From Limnohabitans lacus (GTDB lineage: Bacteria > Pseudomonadota > Gammaproteobacteria > Burkholderiales > Burkholderiaceae_C), in contig NZ_JASGBH010000002.1 of assembly GCF_030053395.1 (NCBI RefSeq), positions 344,625 to 408,624 of the forward strand: a stretch of DNA of 64,000 nt, in the 5' to 3' direction. The position numbers and the translations under genes are program-made. The notes under the pieces were generated by a model. It did no database searches. It had not been told where the DNA came from and saw nothing but the letters and a program-made list of their open reading frames with translations. Position 1 is the first letter of the stretch. Each line of letters opens with the position of its first letter. Of this stretch, positions 15,953 to 25,246 are shown piece by piece.

Positions 15953-16870
15953 ATGGTCACCAAAAAACCCAAGGGCCTCGGGCGCGGACTCGAAGCCCTG
16001 TTGGGACCCAAAGTTGAAGACGCACCTGCGGCTTCAAGCGCCGCGAACACCGGTGTGCCCTCCCAGCTCAAACTCGAACAAATGGTGGCGGGCATGTACC
16101 AGCCGCGCACCCGCATGGACGAGGGGGCGCTTTATGAGTTGGCCGAGTCGATCAAGGCCCAAGGCATCATGCAGCCAATTTTGGTGCGCCTGCTGACCGA
16201 TGGGGAGAATGCGGGCAAGTACGAGATCATTGCGGGTGAACGGCGGTTTCGCGCCAGCAAGCTGGCGGGCTTGGAGAGCGTGCCTGTGCTGGTGCGTGAT
16301 GTGCCCAACGAGGCGGCCGCAGCCATGGCGCTGATTGAGAACATCCAGCGCGAAGACCTGAACCCTCTGGAAGAAGCCCAAGGCCTGCAACGCTTGATAA
16401 AAGAGTTTGGGCTCACTCACGAAACGGCAGCCCAAGCCGTCGGCCGCTCGCGCAGTGCCGCCAGCAACCTCTTGCGCTTGTTGAATTTGGCCGACCCGGT
16501 CCAGACCATGCTCATGGCGGGCGATCTGGACATGGGCCATGCCCGTGCCTTGTTGGCCTTGGACAAGGCCGCCCAAATCACCGCCGGTAACCAGATCGCC
16601 GCCAAAAAACTGTCGGTGCGCGAAGCCGAGAGCTTGGTCAAAAAACTCAGCGCCGAGTTCAACCTGGTGCACCAAAAGCCCAAGAAAGAGAAATCTCGCG
16701 ACATCCGCCGCGTGGAAGAAGAACTGTCCGACTTGCTCATGGCCGAAGTCGAGGTGCGGGTCAAAAAACGCGTCAAGCGCCTGGGCAAAATCGAGGAAAT
16801 GGGCGAGTTGAGTATTCAGTTCGGATCACTGGACGAGCTCAACGGGCTGATCGAAAAACTGCGCAGATAA
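15953..16870 (+). CDS. parB: Chromosome-partitioning protein ParB (Spo0J)
   Basis: A 305-residue CTP-dependent DNA clamp that loads at parS. It starts with the ParA-stimulating basic segment KKPKGLGRGLEALLG. The ParB/Srx-like domain contains IIAGERRFRASKLAG and ALIENIQREDLNPLEEA. The HTH region (LTHETAAQAVGRSRSAASNLLRLL) binds parS, and a C-terminal dimerisation domain ends ELNGLIEKLRR. Start at ATG 15953 with GAAGGA 6 bases upstream. Its sites lie at 12751, 12940, 13838 and 13927. A sensor kinase gene begins 7 bp after its stop. Confidence 0.97.
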   Translation: MVTKKPKGLGRGLEALLGPKVEDAPAASSAANTGVPSQLKLEQMVAGMYQPRTRMDEGALYELAESIKAQGIMQPILVRLLTDGENAGKYEIIAGERRFRASKLAGLESVPVLVRDVPNEAAAAMALIENIQREDLNPLEEAQGLQRLIKEFGLTHETAAQAVGRSRSAASNLLRLLNLADPVQTMLMAGDLDMGHARALLALDKAAQITAGNQIAAKKLSVREAESLVKKLSAEFNLVHQKPKKEKSRDIRRVEEELSDLLMAEVEVRVKKRVKRLGKIEEMGELSIQFGSLDELNGLIEKLRR

Positions 16871-16877
16871 CAGCACC

Positions 16878-18617
16878 ATGGCAATTGCAGGGCTCATCGA
16901 ACGGATGACTGGCTTTGCCGGAGAGGAGGACTCGCGCCACTTCCGGCGAAAGCTGCTGGTCATTTATTTGTTGGCCGTGGGTTTGACGTCGCTCGTCTTT
17001 TATTTGATTCCGCCAGGCTATTACGACCGCAATGCCAATCTGGCGGTTTCTTTGTTGACACTGATGATGTTGCCTTGGGTCAGGGTGCGATCTGGTTTGA
17101 TTCCTTTGACGCATCTGCTGACCATGATCAGTTTGGCCTTGGTCACCTACATCGCCAGCCAATCAGGAGGCATCAACTCCTCGGCATTGGTGTGGCTCAA
17201 CGTTCTGGCTGTTCCGGTTCTCATGTTGGATGGTCCCCGTGCGGCGGTGGTGTGGATCTTGGTGATCCTGTCAACCATCCTGGGGCTTTTGATGTGTACG
17301 CAATGGGGCTTGTTCGACAGCCACATCCACATCACGCAGCAGGCGGTGCCTTGGGCATTCATGAACCAAGCCTTGGCCATGGGCAATTTGATGCTGGCTG
17401 TACGACTGTATGAGTATTTGCACGACCAGCAAATGGGCCAACTTGAAGAGCGCAATCTGGAGTTGCAAAACACCCACCATGCTTTGCTGCAGGCACAGGC
17501 CCACAAGGACGAGTTTGTCGCGGCGGTTGGGCATGAGCTGCGCACACCCATGAATGCGATTTTGGGCTTCAATGGTGTTTTGCGACAAGAATTGGCAGAC
17601 CATCCTGAGCAAGTGGAAGTGGTGGACCACATCCGTCGCTCGACTGGGCATTTGCTTCAGGTGGTCAATGACATTCTTGATTTTTCTCAGCTGCAGGCGG
17701 GCAAACTGGTTTTGCACCACGAAGATTTCAAACTTCAGAACTTGATGACCGAGGCGCTGCAAACAGACGCCGAAAAAGCCCGAAACAAAGGGCTTGATTG
17801 GGGTGGGCAGCTGGACCCCGCATTGCCCCTTCACGTGAATGCGGACCGCTCGCGCTTGTTGCAAATATTGCGCAACCTCTTGAGCAATGCGCTCAAATTC
17901 ACAGACCAAGGCCATGTTCGATTGAGCATTTGCGCTGGCGACGGCCGCATGCATTTTGAAATTAGCGATACAGGTCGTGGCATTGCGCCAGACCAGCAAG
18001 CGGTCATTTTCAAACGGTTTGAACACGCCGATATGCAGACCACGCGCACCTATGGCGGCACGGGCTTGGGGCTGTCCATTTGCGAAAAGTTGGTGCAGCT
18101 GCATGGTGGACAAATTGGTGTGCGCAGTCAGGAGGGGGAGGGGGCCACTTTCTGGTTCGACATTCCTTTGCAGGAAGCCAAAGAAACATCAAACCATGAG
18201 CCGTCAGAGGCACGCTTGTCTGAAGATGAAGCCTTGCAGATTCTGGTGGTCGATGACAACGCGATGAATTTGATGGTGGCACGCTTGCAACTTCAAAAGT
18301 GCTGGCCGCAAGCCACCATCGTGACCTGTGAAACCGCAGCCCAAGCGCTGCTTGTTTTGGATGAGCAGGGCTTTGATGTGGCACTGGTGGACATGGTCAT
18401 GCCCGACATGGATGGCATGGCCTTGACCCACCACGTGAGGCAACGGTTTCCCGCCATGACCCGCAGCATGCCCATCATCGCGTTGACGGCCAACACCCAT
18501 CCGGTGGATCGACAACGTTGCCTGGACGCGGGCATGGACGATGTGTTGGACAAGCCGATAGATTTGCAAACACTGGTGCGTTGCGTCAGTCGCCATGTTC
18601 TGAAAGCGCGAGGCTGA
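16878..18617 (+). CDS. Hybrid sensor histidine kinase 1 (membrane sensor, HisKA, HATPase, receiver)
   Basis: A 579-residue inner-membrane kinase. The N-terminal part (to about residue 180) has five or six hydrophobic helices without a recognised sensor domain. A coiled stretch then leads to the HisKA H-box VGHELRTPMNAILGF with phospho-acceptor His219. The ATPase domain shows the N-box NLLSNALKFT, DTGRGIAP and GGTGLGLSI. A C-terminal receiver carries VDMVMPDMDG with acceptor Asp505 and the Lys of DKPID. It follows parB by 7 bp and precedes a paralogue by 2 bp. The signal is unknown. Confidence 0.9.
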   Translation: MAIAGLIERMTGFAGEEDSRHFRRKLLVIYLLAVGLTSLVFYLIPPGYYDRNANLAVSLLTLMMLPWVRVRSGLIPLTHLLTMISLALVTYIASQSGGINSSALVWLNVLAVPVLMLDGPRAAVVWILVILSTILGLLMCTQWGLFDSHIHITQQAVPWAFMNQALAMGNLMLAVRLYEYLHDQQMGQLEERNLELQNTHHALLQAQAHKDEFVAAVGHELRTPMNAILGFNGVLRQELADHPEQVEVVDHIRRSTGHLLQVVNDILDFSQLQAGKLVLHHEDFKLQNLMTEALQTDAEKARNKGLDWGGQLDPALPLHVNADRSRLLQILRNLLSNALKFTDQGHVRLSICAGDGRMHFEISDTGRGIAPDQQAVIFKRFEHADMQTTRTYGGTGLGLSICEKLVQLHGGQIGVRSQEGEGATFWFDIPLQEAKETSNHEPSEARLSEDEALQILVVDDNAMNLMVARLQLQKCWPQATIVTCETAAQALLVLDEQGFDVALVDMVMPDMDGMALTHHVRQRFPAMTRSMPIIALTANTHPVDRQRCLDAGMDDVLDKPIDLQTLVRCVSRHVLKARG

Positions 18618-18619
18618 AC

Positions 18620-20365
18620 ATGCCAATCAATAGCCTTTATCAGCGTGCTTTGGGCTGGCTGGTAGACCGACTACCCGTCGCATACCGCGAAGGCAAAATG
18701 CCTTATGTCGTGTTTTTTGTCGGCATGGTCATCACCATCTTGTTGGTGTATTCGGCCATCAGCCCTTACCACAATGCGACCCCCCTGTTTTTGTCGATGT
18801 CCGCGTGGTTGGTCCTGCTTTTGGTGCTGTACAACTACGGCATGCCCTTGTCATGGGGCGTTCACCTGGGCACGGCTGCAGGCGCTTGTGTTTTGGCCTA
18901 TGCAGTCTGGAATGCAGGCGGTATTTTTTCGCCGCGTCTGACCTGGTTGTTGATCCTTCCCTTGACGCCGTTCTACGTCATCAGCCGCCGTGCTGGCTTG
19001 GTGTGGCTGGGTTTGGTGTGGTTGGGTCAGTCGGCCATGGCCTTGGCCAATTACCAGGCCTGGGGGCCCGCTTTTGAGCTCGGCCCAGAGCATGCGATTT
19101 CATCTTGGGTGACCTTCAGTCTGGTCACAGGCATGTTGATCATCGTGCCGCTCATCTATGACCGCAAACATGTGATCGCCCTGAAAAGAAGCTTGCGCTA
19201 TCAGCATGAGCTGGAGGCCAAACGCCAAGAGTTGGAACTCACCTTGCAAACGCGTGAGCACTTCATTGCCACGGTGAGCCATGAGCTGCGCACGCCCATG
19301 AACGCCATCCTTGGCTTCAACGCCTTGCTGCTGTCCACGGTCGAGGGCAAGCCCGAAGCGCTCAAAGTGCTCAACCACACCCGCCAGTCGGCCGATCACC
19401 TGATGACGGTGATCAACGACATCCTTGACTACTCGCAATTGCAGGCTGGCAAGTTGGTCGTCCAGCCCGAAACCTTTGAGCTGCGCCGCGTGGCCGAACA
19501 CGCATTCGAGCTTTTCAAACCGCGCGTCAACAGCATGGAGCTGCATTACCGCATCGAACTGGACGAACAGCTGCCCGGCTGGGTCCACACCGATCGCCAC
19601 CGCCTGATGCAGGTCTTGGTCAATTTGCTCGGCAATGCGCTCAAGTTCACCCATCAGGGCTCGGTCGTGTTGCGCGTGCAGTGGCAAAACCCCGGGGTGC
19701 TGTTTTCGGTTGAGGACACGGGTATCGGCATACCCACGGCGCGGCAGCCCCACATCTTCAATCGCTTCAGCCAGGCCGAAGACGACACCCAAGCCCGCTA
19801 CGGTGGCAATGGCCTTGGCCTGGCCATCTCTCAAAAGTTGGCGCACTTGCTGGAGGGCGACATTGGCTTTGAGAGTGAACCCGGCCATGGCTCACGGTTT
19901 TGGCTGCGCTTGCCCCTTGCCGAGGTGCCTGCACCGGAACAGAAAAAAACCAGCCTCAAACTCGAGATTCAAACCGCGCAGATGCCATGGCGGTTTTTGG
20001 TCGTTGACGATCACCCCATCAACCGTTTGCTCGTCAAGAAGGTTTTGCAAAGCGCTTGGTCTGAATGCACGGTTCTGGAAGCCGTCAATGGTCAGGATGC
20101 ACTCAAGATCTTGCACGCACAAGACGTGGACTTGGTGTTCATGGACATGGTCATGCCCGTCATGGACGGCATTGCCGCCACGGCCGCTTTGAGGGCGGAC
20201 AGCAAGCCCCAAGTGAGCCGCGTGCCCGTGCTGGGCCTGACGGCCAACGTCAATCCGCAGGATCTGGACCGATTCAGGGCCGCGGGACTCAACGACGTCA
20301 TGCTCAAACCGTTTGAGCCGACAGCCTTGTGCGGGTTGATTGAACGGTTGTTGCCCACCGCCTGA
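18620..20365 (+). CDS. Hybrid sensor histidine kinase 2, tandem paralogue
   Basis: A 581-residue kinase with the same layout as its upstream neighbour. About six membrane helices occupy the first 180 residues. The H-box VSHELRTPMNAILGF has His221, the N-box NLLGNALKFT, and the G-boxes DTGIGIP and GGNGLGLAI. A receiver follows with MDMVMPVMDG (Asp509) and LKPFEP. The ATG at 18620 is 2 bp after the previous stop and precedes the hydrophobic region cleanly. The two are probably products of tandem duplication. No separate response regulator is adjacent except the LuxR-type protein downstream, which lacks a receiver. Confidence 0.9.
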   Translation: MPINSLYQRALGWLVDRLPVAYREGKMPYVVFFVGMVITILLVYSAISPYHNATPLFLSMSAWLVLLLVLYNYGMPLSWGVHLGTAAGACVLAYAVWNAGGIFSPRLTWLLILPLTPFYVISRRAGLVWLGLVWLGQSAMALANYQAWGPAFELGPEHAISSWVTFSLVTGMLIIVPLIYDRKHVIALKRSLRYQHELEAKRQELELTLQTREHFIATVSHELRTPMNAILGFNALLLSTVEGKPEALKVLNHTRQSADHLMTVINDILDYSQLQAGKLVVQPETFELRRVAEHAFELFKPRVNSMELHYRIELDEQLPGWVHTDRHRLMQVLVNLLGNALKFTHQGSVVLRVQWQNPGVLFSVEDTGIGIPTARQPHIFNRFSQAEDDTQARYGGNGLGLAISQKLAHLLEGDIGFESEPGHGSRFWLRLPLAEVPAPEQKKTSLKLEIQTAQMPWRFLVVDDHPINRLLVKKVLQSAWSECTVLEAVNGQDALKILHAQDVDLVFMDMVMPVMDGIAATAALRADSKPQVSRVPVLGLTANVNPQDLDRFRAAGLNDVMLKPFEPTALCGLIERLLPTA

Positions 20366-20467
20366 AACGACCGATTTCCTCAAAATCGAGGAGAGGGCAA
20401 ACCCGAAGCGTCCTGCAGCGCCTAGGTGTGTAGTATTCTTGACAAATTCAAACCAAAGAATGCAAAC

Positions 20468-21202
20468 ATGTACCTGGGTGCAAAACAGACGAATTTGCTC
20501 GGTCAGATCATGCAGACACTGGCCGAGCCCCATGAGGAGAAAGAAATCCGAGAAATCATGGGCGATTTGGTCATGCAGTTGCTGGGGGCGCAGTATTACG
20601 CCAGCTTTGTTTGGCAGCCAGGTTCCTTGAGCTTTGCACAGCCCATTCAGATCAACATGGATCCGATGAATCTGCGTGCTTATGAAAGCTACTACCAGTT
20701 TCACGACCCCATCACGCCCATGATGCAGCGCTATCAGGTGGCGGTGCGGGCCACCGATGTGCTGCCAATGGAGGCGCTCCAAAAAACCGAGTTCTTCAAT
20801 GATTTCCTGAACAAGGACGGCTTGTACTGGGGCGTGAACCTCTATGCTTGGCACCAGGGGCAAAACCTGGGCGACATGCGCATTTGGCGTGACAAGCGCA
20901 GGGACAATTTCACCGCGGACGAATTGCGCCTGCTGGACATGTTGCAGCCGGCTTTTGTGACGGCGTTGGCCCGCGCACAACGAAGCCAAACGTCCGAGTC
21001 CATGACGTTGAACTACTTGTCACAGCGCCTGACATCGCGCGAGCAGGACACCGCCCGTCTGCTCATGCTGGGCATGACCGACAAGGAAATTGCCCGCGCA
21101 CTTGACATTTCCACCACCACCGTGCGCACCCACCTCGAAAACGCATTCCGCAAAGTCGGGGTCAACAACCGCGCCGCTTTGGTCCACAAACTCAGACCGT
21201 GA
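20468..21202 (+). CDS. LuxR-type transcriptional regulator with N-terminal sensor-like domain
   Basis: A 244-residue protein. The N-terminal about 170 residues look like a GAF or autoinducer-binding fold but were not identified with a known family. The C-terminal LuxR HTH is clear: LTSREQDTARLLMLGMTDKEIARALDISTTTVRTHLENAFRKVGVNNRAALVH, shown here in part as LTSREQDTARLLMLGMTDKE and TVRTHLENAFRKVGV. No receiver domain is present. The ATG at 20468 is preferred; a GTG at 20426 would add 14 residues. It is likely partner or target of the two kinases upstream, an inference from position only. Confidence 0.85.
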   Translation: MYLGAKQTNLLGQIMQTLAEPHEEKEIREIMGDLVMQLLGAQYYASFVWQPGSLSFAQPIQINMDPMNLRAYESYYQFHDPITPMMQRYQVAVRATDVLPMEALQKTEFFNDFLNKDGLYWGVNLYAWHQGQNLGDMRIWRDKRRDNFTADELRLLDMLQPAFVTALARAQRSQTSESMTLNYLSQRLTSREQDTARLLMLGMTDKEIARALDISTTTVRTHLENAFRKVGVNNRAALVHKLRP

Positions 21203-21307
21203 GCACCAGCCGCGCCTCCTGAAGATCAAGGATGGTGGTGCGCAGGGGGCCTCTCTAGCATGGATTCAACGTCAATCAAGGCGTTGTAACCAGAAACGGA
21301 GACCCTT

Positions 21308-22978
21308 ATGAACACAAACACTTCCCGTCGGAATTTCTTCAAAAACACCACAGCCGTGTCGGCTGCGGCCATGCTCGGAGGCGTTGGCGCAGGCTTGACG
21401 GCTTGTGGCGGTGACAGCACTTACACCCCCGAAGATCCTTTGCTGGCCTTGACCGCCACACAGGTGGTCGCCAACATCAAAAATGGCACGCTCAAGGCCG
21501 AGACCTACATGAGCACCATGATCGCCCGCGCCAAAGCCGCCAGCGGCCTGAACGCCATGATCTTCTTGAACGAAACTGCCGCATTGGCTGCAGCCAAAAA
21601 AGTCGACGCCGACCGCGCCGCTGGTAAGACACTCGGTGCATTGGCTGGCCTGCCCATTGTCGTCAAAGACAACATCAACACCAAAGACATGAAGACAACA
21701 GGGGGGACGCCTTCATTGCGTAACCATCAACCCAAAAAGAATGCACCCTCCTTGCAAAAACTCATCGATGCAGGCGCGATTGTTTTGGGCAAATCTAACC
21801 TTCACGAGTGGGCTTTCGGCATCACCAACACCAACTTCTTCCTGAGCACTGACCAGTCAGACGCTGCAGCACGTCCCTGCAAGAACCCCTACGACAACAC
21901 ACGCATCCCCGGTGGCTCCTCGGGCGGCACGGCGGTGGCCATCGCGGCACGTTTTGCGCCTGCAGGCCTGGGAACCGACACCGGGGGCTCGACCCGGATT
22001 CCTGCTGCCTTTTGCGGCATCGCCGGTTTCCGGCCTTCTGTCGGCGACGGTGCCAACAAGGGTCGCCGCTATCTCGACACGGTGACCGACGCCTTGCCGA
22101 TCAGCACCACACGCGATACCGTCGGTCCCATGGCCCGCACCGTGGCCGATCTGGCATTGCTCGATGCCGTCATCACCGGTGGTGAAGTACCCCCGGCCAA
22201 GTCCCTCAAGGGCTTGAAAGTGGGCATACCTGCTGCTTTCTGGACCGACCTGGATGACAGCGTCAGAACGGTGGCTGAAGCTGCCAAGAAAAAGCTAGCC
22301 GATGCGGGTGTGGTGTTTGTGGACAAAGACCTGGAGGGCATCATCGCGCTCAATGACGCGATTTCTTTCCCGATTGCATTGCATGAACCCATCGACGCAA
22401 TCCCGAAATACTTTGCCAGCCCAGACAACGCGCCAGCACGCACTGTCAAAGAAATCAGGGAACAGATCGTCAGTCCAGATGTAGCTGGGGCATTTAGCTT
22501 CTTCAACGATGACGACCTTCGAATCATTGATGGAAAACCTACAGCGCCATTCAACAAAGCTAATTTCGCAACGGCATATGCAGGCATCATGGCTTCCGAT
22601 GGTGGCCGCGTACAACTGCAAAAGCTCTACAAAGACTACTTTGCGGCACAAGGTGTGGAGTGTGTGTTGTTCCCAACGACCCTCTTGGCTGCGCCCAAGA
22701 TCGATGCAGCGGCAGGCTCCAGCTCAGGAAAACTCCCCTACACCGTGGGCGGTGTCGCAAAGCAAACCGCACGCGACACCTTTGGCACCTGTATTTTCAA
22801 CACCGACCCTTGCACCAATGCTGGCCTTCCTAGCTTGTCTATCCCGGCAGGCCTGACAGCAGCAGGCTTGCCCGTGGGCATGGAGATCGACGGCCCCTTG
22901 GGCTCAGACACCAACTTGTTGGCCATCGGCATGGCCATGGAAGCGGTGTGGGGTTCGGTCAAGGCACCAGCGATCTGA
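21308..22978 (+). CDS. Tat-exported lipoprotein amidase (amidase signature family)
   Basis: A 556-residue amidase of the amidase-signature family. The N-terminus has a twin-arginine-like SRRNFFK followed by a hydrophobic segment ending in the lipobox LTAC, so it is probably a Tat-exported lipoprotein. The catalytic Lys is in PIVVKDNINT, the cis-Ser in PGGSSGGT, and the nucleophile Ser in GTDTGGSTR. Substrate is unknown; exported relatives hydrolyse amides or peptides. It is the last plus-strand gene of the segment, facing the FAD-dependent dehydrogenase gene. A GGAGA-type site lies just before the ATG. Confidence 0.92.
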   Translation: MNTNTSRRNFFKNTTAVSAAAMLGGVGAGLTACGGDSTYTPEDPLLALTATQVVANIKNGTLKAETYMSTMIARAKAASGLNAMIFLNETAALAAAKKVDADRAAGKTLGALAGLPIVVKDNINTKDMKTTGGTPSLRNHQPKKNAPSLQKLIDAGAIVLGKSNLHEWAFGITNTNFFLSTDQSDAAARPCKNPYDNTRIPGGSSGGTAVAIAARFAPAGLGTDTGGSTRIPAAFCGIAGFRPSVGDGANKGRRYLDTVTDALPISTTRDTVGPMARTVADLALLDAVITGGEVPPAKSLKGLKVGIPAAFWTDLDDSVRTVAEAAKKKLADAGVVFVDKDLEGIIALNDAISFPIALHEPIDAIPKYFASPDNAPARTVKEIREQIVSPDVAGAFSFFNDDDLRIIDGKPTAPFNKANFATAYAGIMASDGGRVQLQKLYKDYFAAQGVECVLFPTTLLAAPKIDAAAGSSSGKLPYTVGGVAKQTARDTFGTCIFNTDPCTNAGLPSLSIPAGLTAAGLPVGMEIDGPLGSDTNLLAIGMAMEAVWGSVKAPAI

Positions 22979-22988
22979 TGCCCTGACG

Positions 22989-23018
22989 TGCGCAAGGCCT
23001 GTGACCAGGCCTTGCGCA
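22989..23018. terminator. Bidirectional hairpin between convergent genes
   Basis: TGCGCAAGGCCTG-TGAC-CAGGCCTTGCGCA is a perfect 13-bp stem with a 4-base loop in the 43-bp gap between the amidase stop (22978) and the dehydrogenase stop (23022). It has no strong T-run, so termination efficiency is uncertain. Confidence 0.7.
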
Positions 23019-23021
23019 AGT

Positions 23022-24449
23022 TCACATCGAGAAAATCTTCCCCGGGTTCATGATGTTGTGCGGGTCCAGCGCCCGCTTGATGGTGCGCATCATGTCCACC
23101 GCGCCTTCGCCGGTTTCGGTGCGCAAAAAGTCCATCTTGTGCAGGCCGATGCCGTGCTCGCCGGTGCAGGTGCCACCCAAGCGCAGGGCGCGGCTGACCA
23201 GTTGCTGGTTCAAGGCTTCGGCGGTGGCGCATTCCTCGGGGTTGTTCGGGTCGATCAAATAGCCGAAGTGGAAGTTGCCGTCACCCACATGGCCGACCAA
23301 AAAGTAAGGCAGGCCGCTGGCATCGGTTTCGGTGATGGAGTCGAGCAGGCAATCGGCCAAGCGGCTGATGGGCACACAGGTGTCGGTGCTGATGGCGCGG
23401 CAACCAGGGCGGCTTTGCACAGCAGCAAAGTAGGCGTTGTGCCGCGCCGTCCACAAGCGGGTGCGTTCCTCGGGCGTGGTGGCCCATTCAAAGGCATTGC
23501 CACCGAATTCGCTGGCAATTTCTTGCACCGTCTCGGCTTGTTCTTTCACGCCCGCTGGCGAGCCGTGGAATTCCATCAGCAGCAGCGCCTCTTCGCGCAG
23601 GCCCAGCTTGGCATAGGCGTTGACCATGCGCACGGTGTTGTGGTCGATCAGCTCTACGCGGGCAATCGGCACGCCCAGTTGGATGGTCTGAATCACGGTG
23701 CGCACCGCCGCCTCGATGCTGGGGAAGGAGCAAATGGCCGCCGAGATGGCTTCTGGCAAGGGGTAAAGGCGCACGGTGATTTCGGTCATCACGCCCAGCG
23801 TGCCTTCGCTGCCCACCATCAGCCGCGTCAGGTCGTAACCGGCGCTCGATTTTTTGGCGCGGGTGCCGGTGCGGATGATCTCGCCCGACGAGGTGACCAC
23901 TTCGAGCGCCAGCACGTTTTCGCGCATGGTGCCGTAGCGCACGGCGTTGGTGCCGCTGGCGCGCGTGGCGCTCATGCCGCCAATGGTGGCGTCCGCGCCC
24001 GGGTCGATCGGGAAGAACAGCCCGGTCGATTTGATTTCTTCGTTGAGCTGTTTGCGCGTCACGCCCGGCTGCACCGTCACCGTCAGGTCTTCGGCGTTGA
24101 TGGACAGCACCTTGTTCATGCGCGTGAGGTCAATGCTGATGCCGCCTTGCACCGCCAGCAAATGGCCTTCGAGTGAAGAGCCCACACCGAATGGAATGAC
24201 AGGCACCTTGTGCTCGGCGCACAGCTTCACGGCATCGGCCACGTCTTGGGTGTTCTCGGCAAACACCACCGCAGCCGGTGGCGGCACATGGGTGAAGGCC
24301 GACTCGTCGCGCCCATGCTGCTCGCGGATCACCAAGGCGGTCGAGCAGTTGTCACCAAAGCGGGCCTTGAGCGCCGTCAAAAAGGCTTCAGGCACAGCGC
24401 GCTGTGCGACTTCGGGGGCCAGGTGGGCGGCAGGGGTGGGGGCATTCAT
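23022..24449 (-). CDS. FAD-linked 2-hydroxyacid dehydrogenase (D-lactate dehydrogenase/GlcD type)
   Basis: A 475-residue flavoprotein of the FAD-binding type-4 / FAD-linked oxidase C-terminal family, which oxidises D-lactate, glycolate or related 2-hydroxyacids. The FAD domain shows PFGVGSSLEGHLLAVQGG and DPGADATIGGMSATRASG. The C-terminal domain contains HVGDGNFHFGYLID and the catalytic-region TCTGEHGIGLHK. The ATG at 24447-24449 has GGAGACACC upstream on its strand; an upstream in-frame ATG at 24479 adds only a basic/proline peptide. Substrate is not decided by sequence alone. Confidence 0.9.
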   Translation of the reverse strand: MNAPTPAAHLAPEVAQRAVPEAFLTALKARFGDNCSTALVIREQHGRDESAFTHVPPPAAVVFAENTQDVADAVKLCAEHKVPVIPFGVGSSLEGHLLAVQGGISIDLTRMNKVLSINAEDLTVTVQPGVTRKQLNEEIKSTGLFFPIDPGADATIGGMSATRASGTNAVRYGTMRENVLALEVVTSSGEIIRTGTRAKKSSAGYDLTRLMVGSEGTLGVMTEITVRLYPLPEAISAAICSFPSIEAAVRTVIQTIQLGVPIARVELIDHNTVRMVNAYAKLGLREEALLLMEFHGSPAGVKEQAETVQEIASEFGGNAFEWATTPEERTRLWTARHNAYFAAVQSRPGCRAISTDTCVPISRLADCLLDSITETDASGLPYFLVGHVGDGNFHFGYLIDPNNPEECATAEALNQQLVSRALRLGGTCTGEHGIGLHKMDFLRTETGEGAVDMMRTIKRALDPHNIMNPGKIFSM

Positions 24450-24603
24450 GGGGTGTCTCCTGGGCGGTGGCGCAGCCACCGGGGTGTCGAGTCAAGCAGT
24501 TTACGCCTGCGCGCCCCTGGCCGCTGTCCTTTGTCAGACAAGGCGAGGGGTCTTGGCCGACAATCCGTCTATATTCGAAACGATCGATCGACAGGACAGC
24601 TTC

Positions 24604-25158
24604 ATGGGCAACCGACTCACACAAATCGCCACCCGCACCGGCGACAACGGCACCACCGGCCTGGGCAACAACCAGCGCGTGTCCAAAAACAGCCTGCGTG
24701 TGCATGCCATGGGCGAGGTGGACGAGCTCAACTCCAACATCGGCGTCTTGCTGTGCGAAGACATGCCCGCCGATGTGCGTGAGGTCTTGGTCGAAGTCCA
24801 GCACCAACTGTTCAATCTGGGCGGCGAGTTGTCCATTCCGGGCTTTGAGCTGCTCAAAGAAGAGGCGGTGACTGCTTTGGACGATGCCTTGGCCACTTAC
24901 AACGCGCAGCTGCCCAAACTGGAAGAATTCATCTTGCCCGCAGGCACCCGTGGGGCCGCACTGGCCCATGTGTGCCGCACCGTGGCCCGCCGGGCCGAGC
25001 GCGCTTGTGTGGCGCTGGGCAACGAAGAGTCCATCAACGACACGCCTCGCCAGTACCTCAACCGTCTTTCAGATTTGATGTTTGTGCTCGCCCGTGTGCT
25101 CAACCGCATGAACGGCGGCGACGATGTGTACTGGAAAAGCCAGCGCATGAAGGGCTGA
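24604..25158 (+). CDS. Cob(I)yrinic acid a,c-diamide / cob(I)alamin adenosyltransferase (PduO type)
   Basis: A 184-residue ATP:corrinoid adenosyltransferase of the PduO/MMAB family. The ATP-binding N-terminus is TRTGDNGTTGLGNN. Later motifs RRAERACVAL and YLNRLSDLMFVLAR are the helical catalytic core. It makes adenosylcobalamin, the cofactor of mutases and other radical enzymes. The ATG at 24604 starts exactly at the family N-terminus; the longer open frame to the left is antisense to the dehydrogenase gene. The window also encodes part of the methylcobalamin-dependent methionine synthase. Confidence 0.94.
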   Translation: MGNRLTQIATRTGDNGTTGLGNNQRVSKNSLRVHAMGEVDELNSNIGVLLCEDMPADVREVLVEVQHQLFNLGGELSIPGFELLKEEAVTALDDALATYNAQLPKLEEFILPAGTRGAALAHVCRTVARRAERACVALGNEESINDTPRQYLNRLSDLMFVLARVLNRMNGGDDVYWKSQRMKG

Positions 25159-25168
25159 AGCCCCTGTG

Positions 25169-25193
25169 CGCACCTGTCACCTAGGTGCGTGTT
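25169..25193 (+). terminator. Weak terminator-like hairpin after the adenosyltransferase
   Basis: CGCACCT-GTCACCT-AGGTGCG is a 7-bp stem followed by a short TGTTTC tract, 10 bp after the stop at 25158. Confidence 0.5.
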
Positions 25194-25246
25194 TCAAGGG
25201 TTGTCGGGCGTGACAGCCGGGCACTGGCGCTGATACGCTCATTGCC

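Noticed and set aside
17829..17842. TTCACGTGAA core inside the first hybrid kinase gene resembling parS
   Set aside because: Only about 10 of 16 bases match; the outer arms are wrong.
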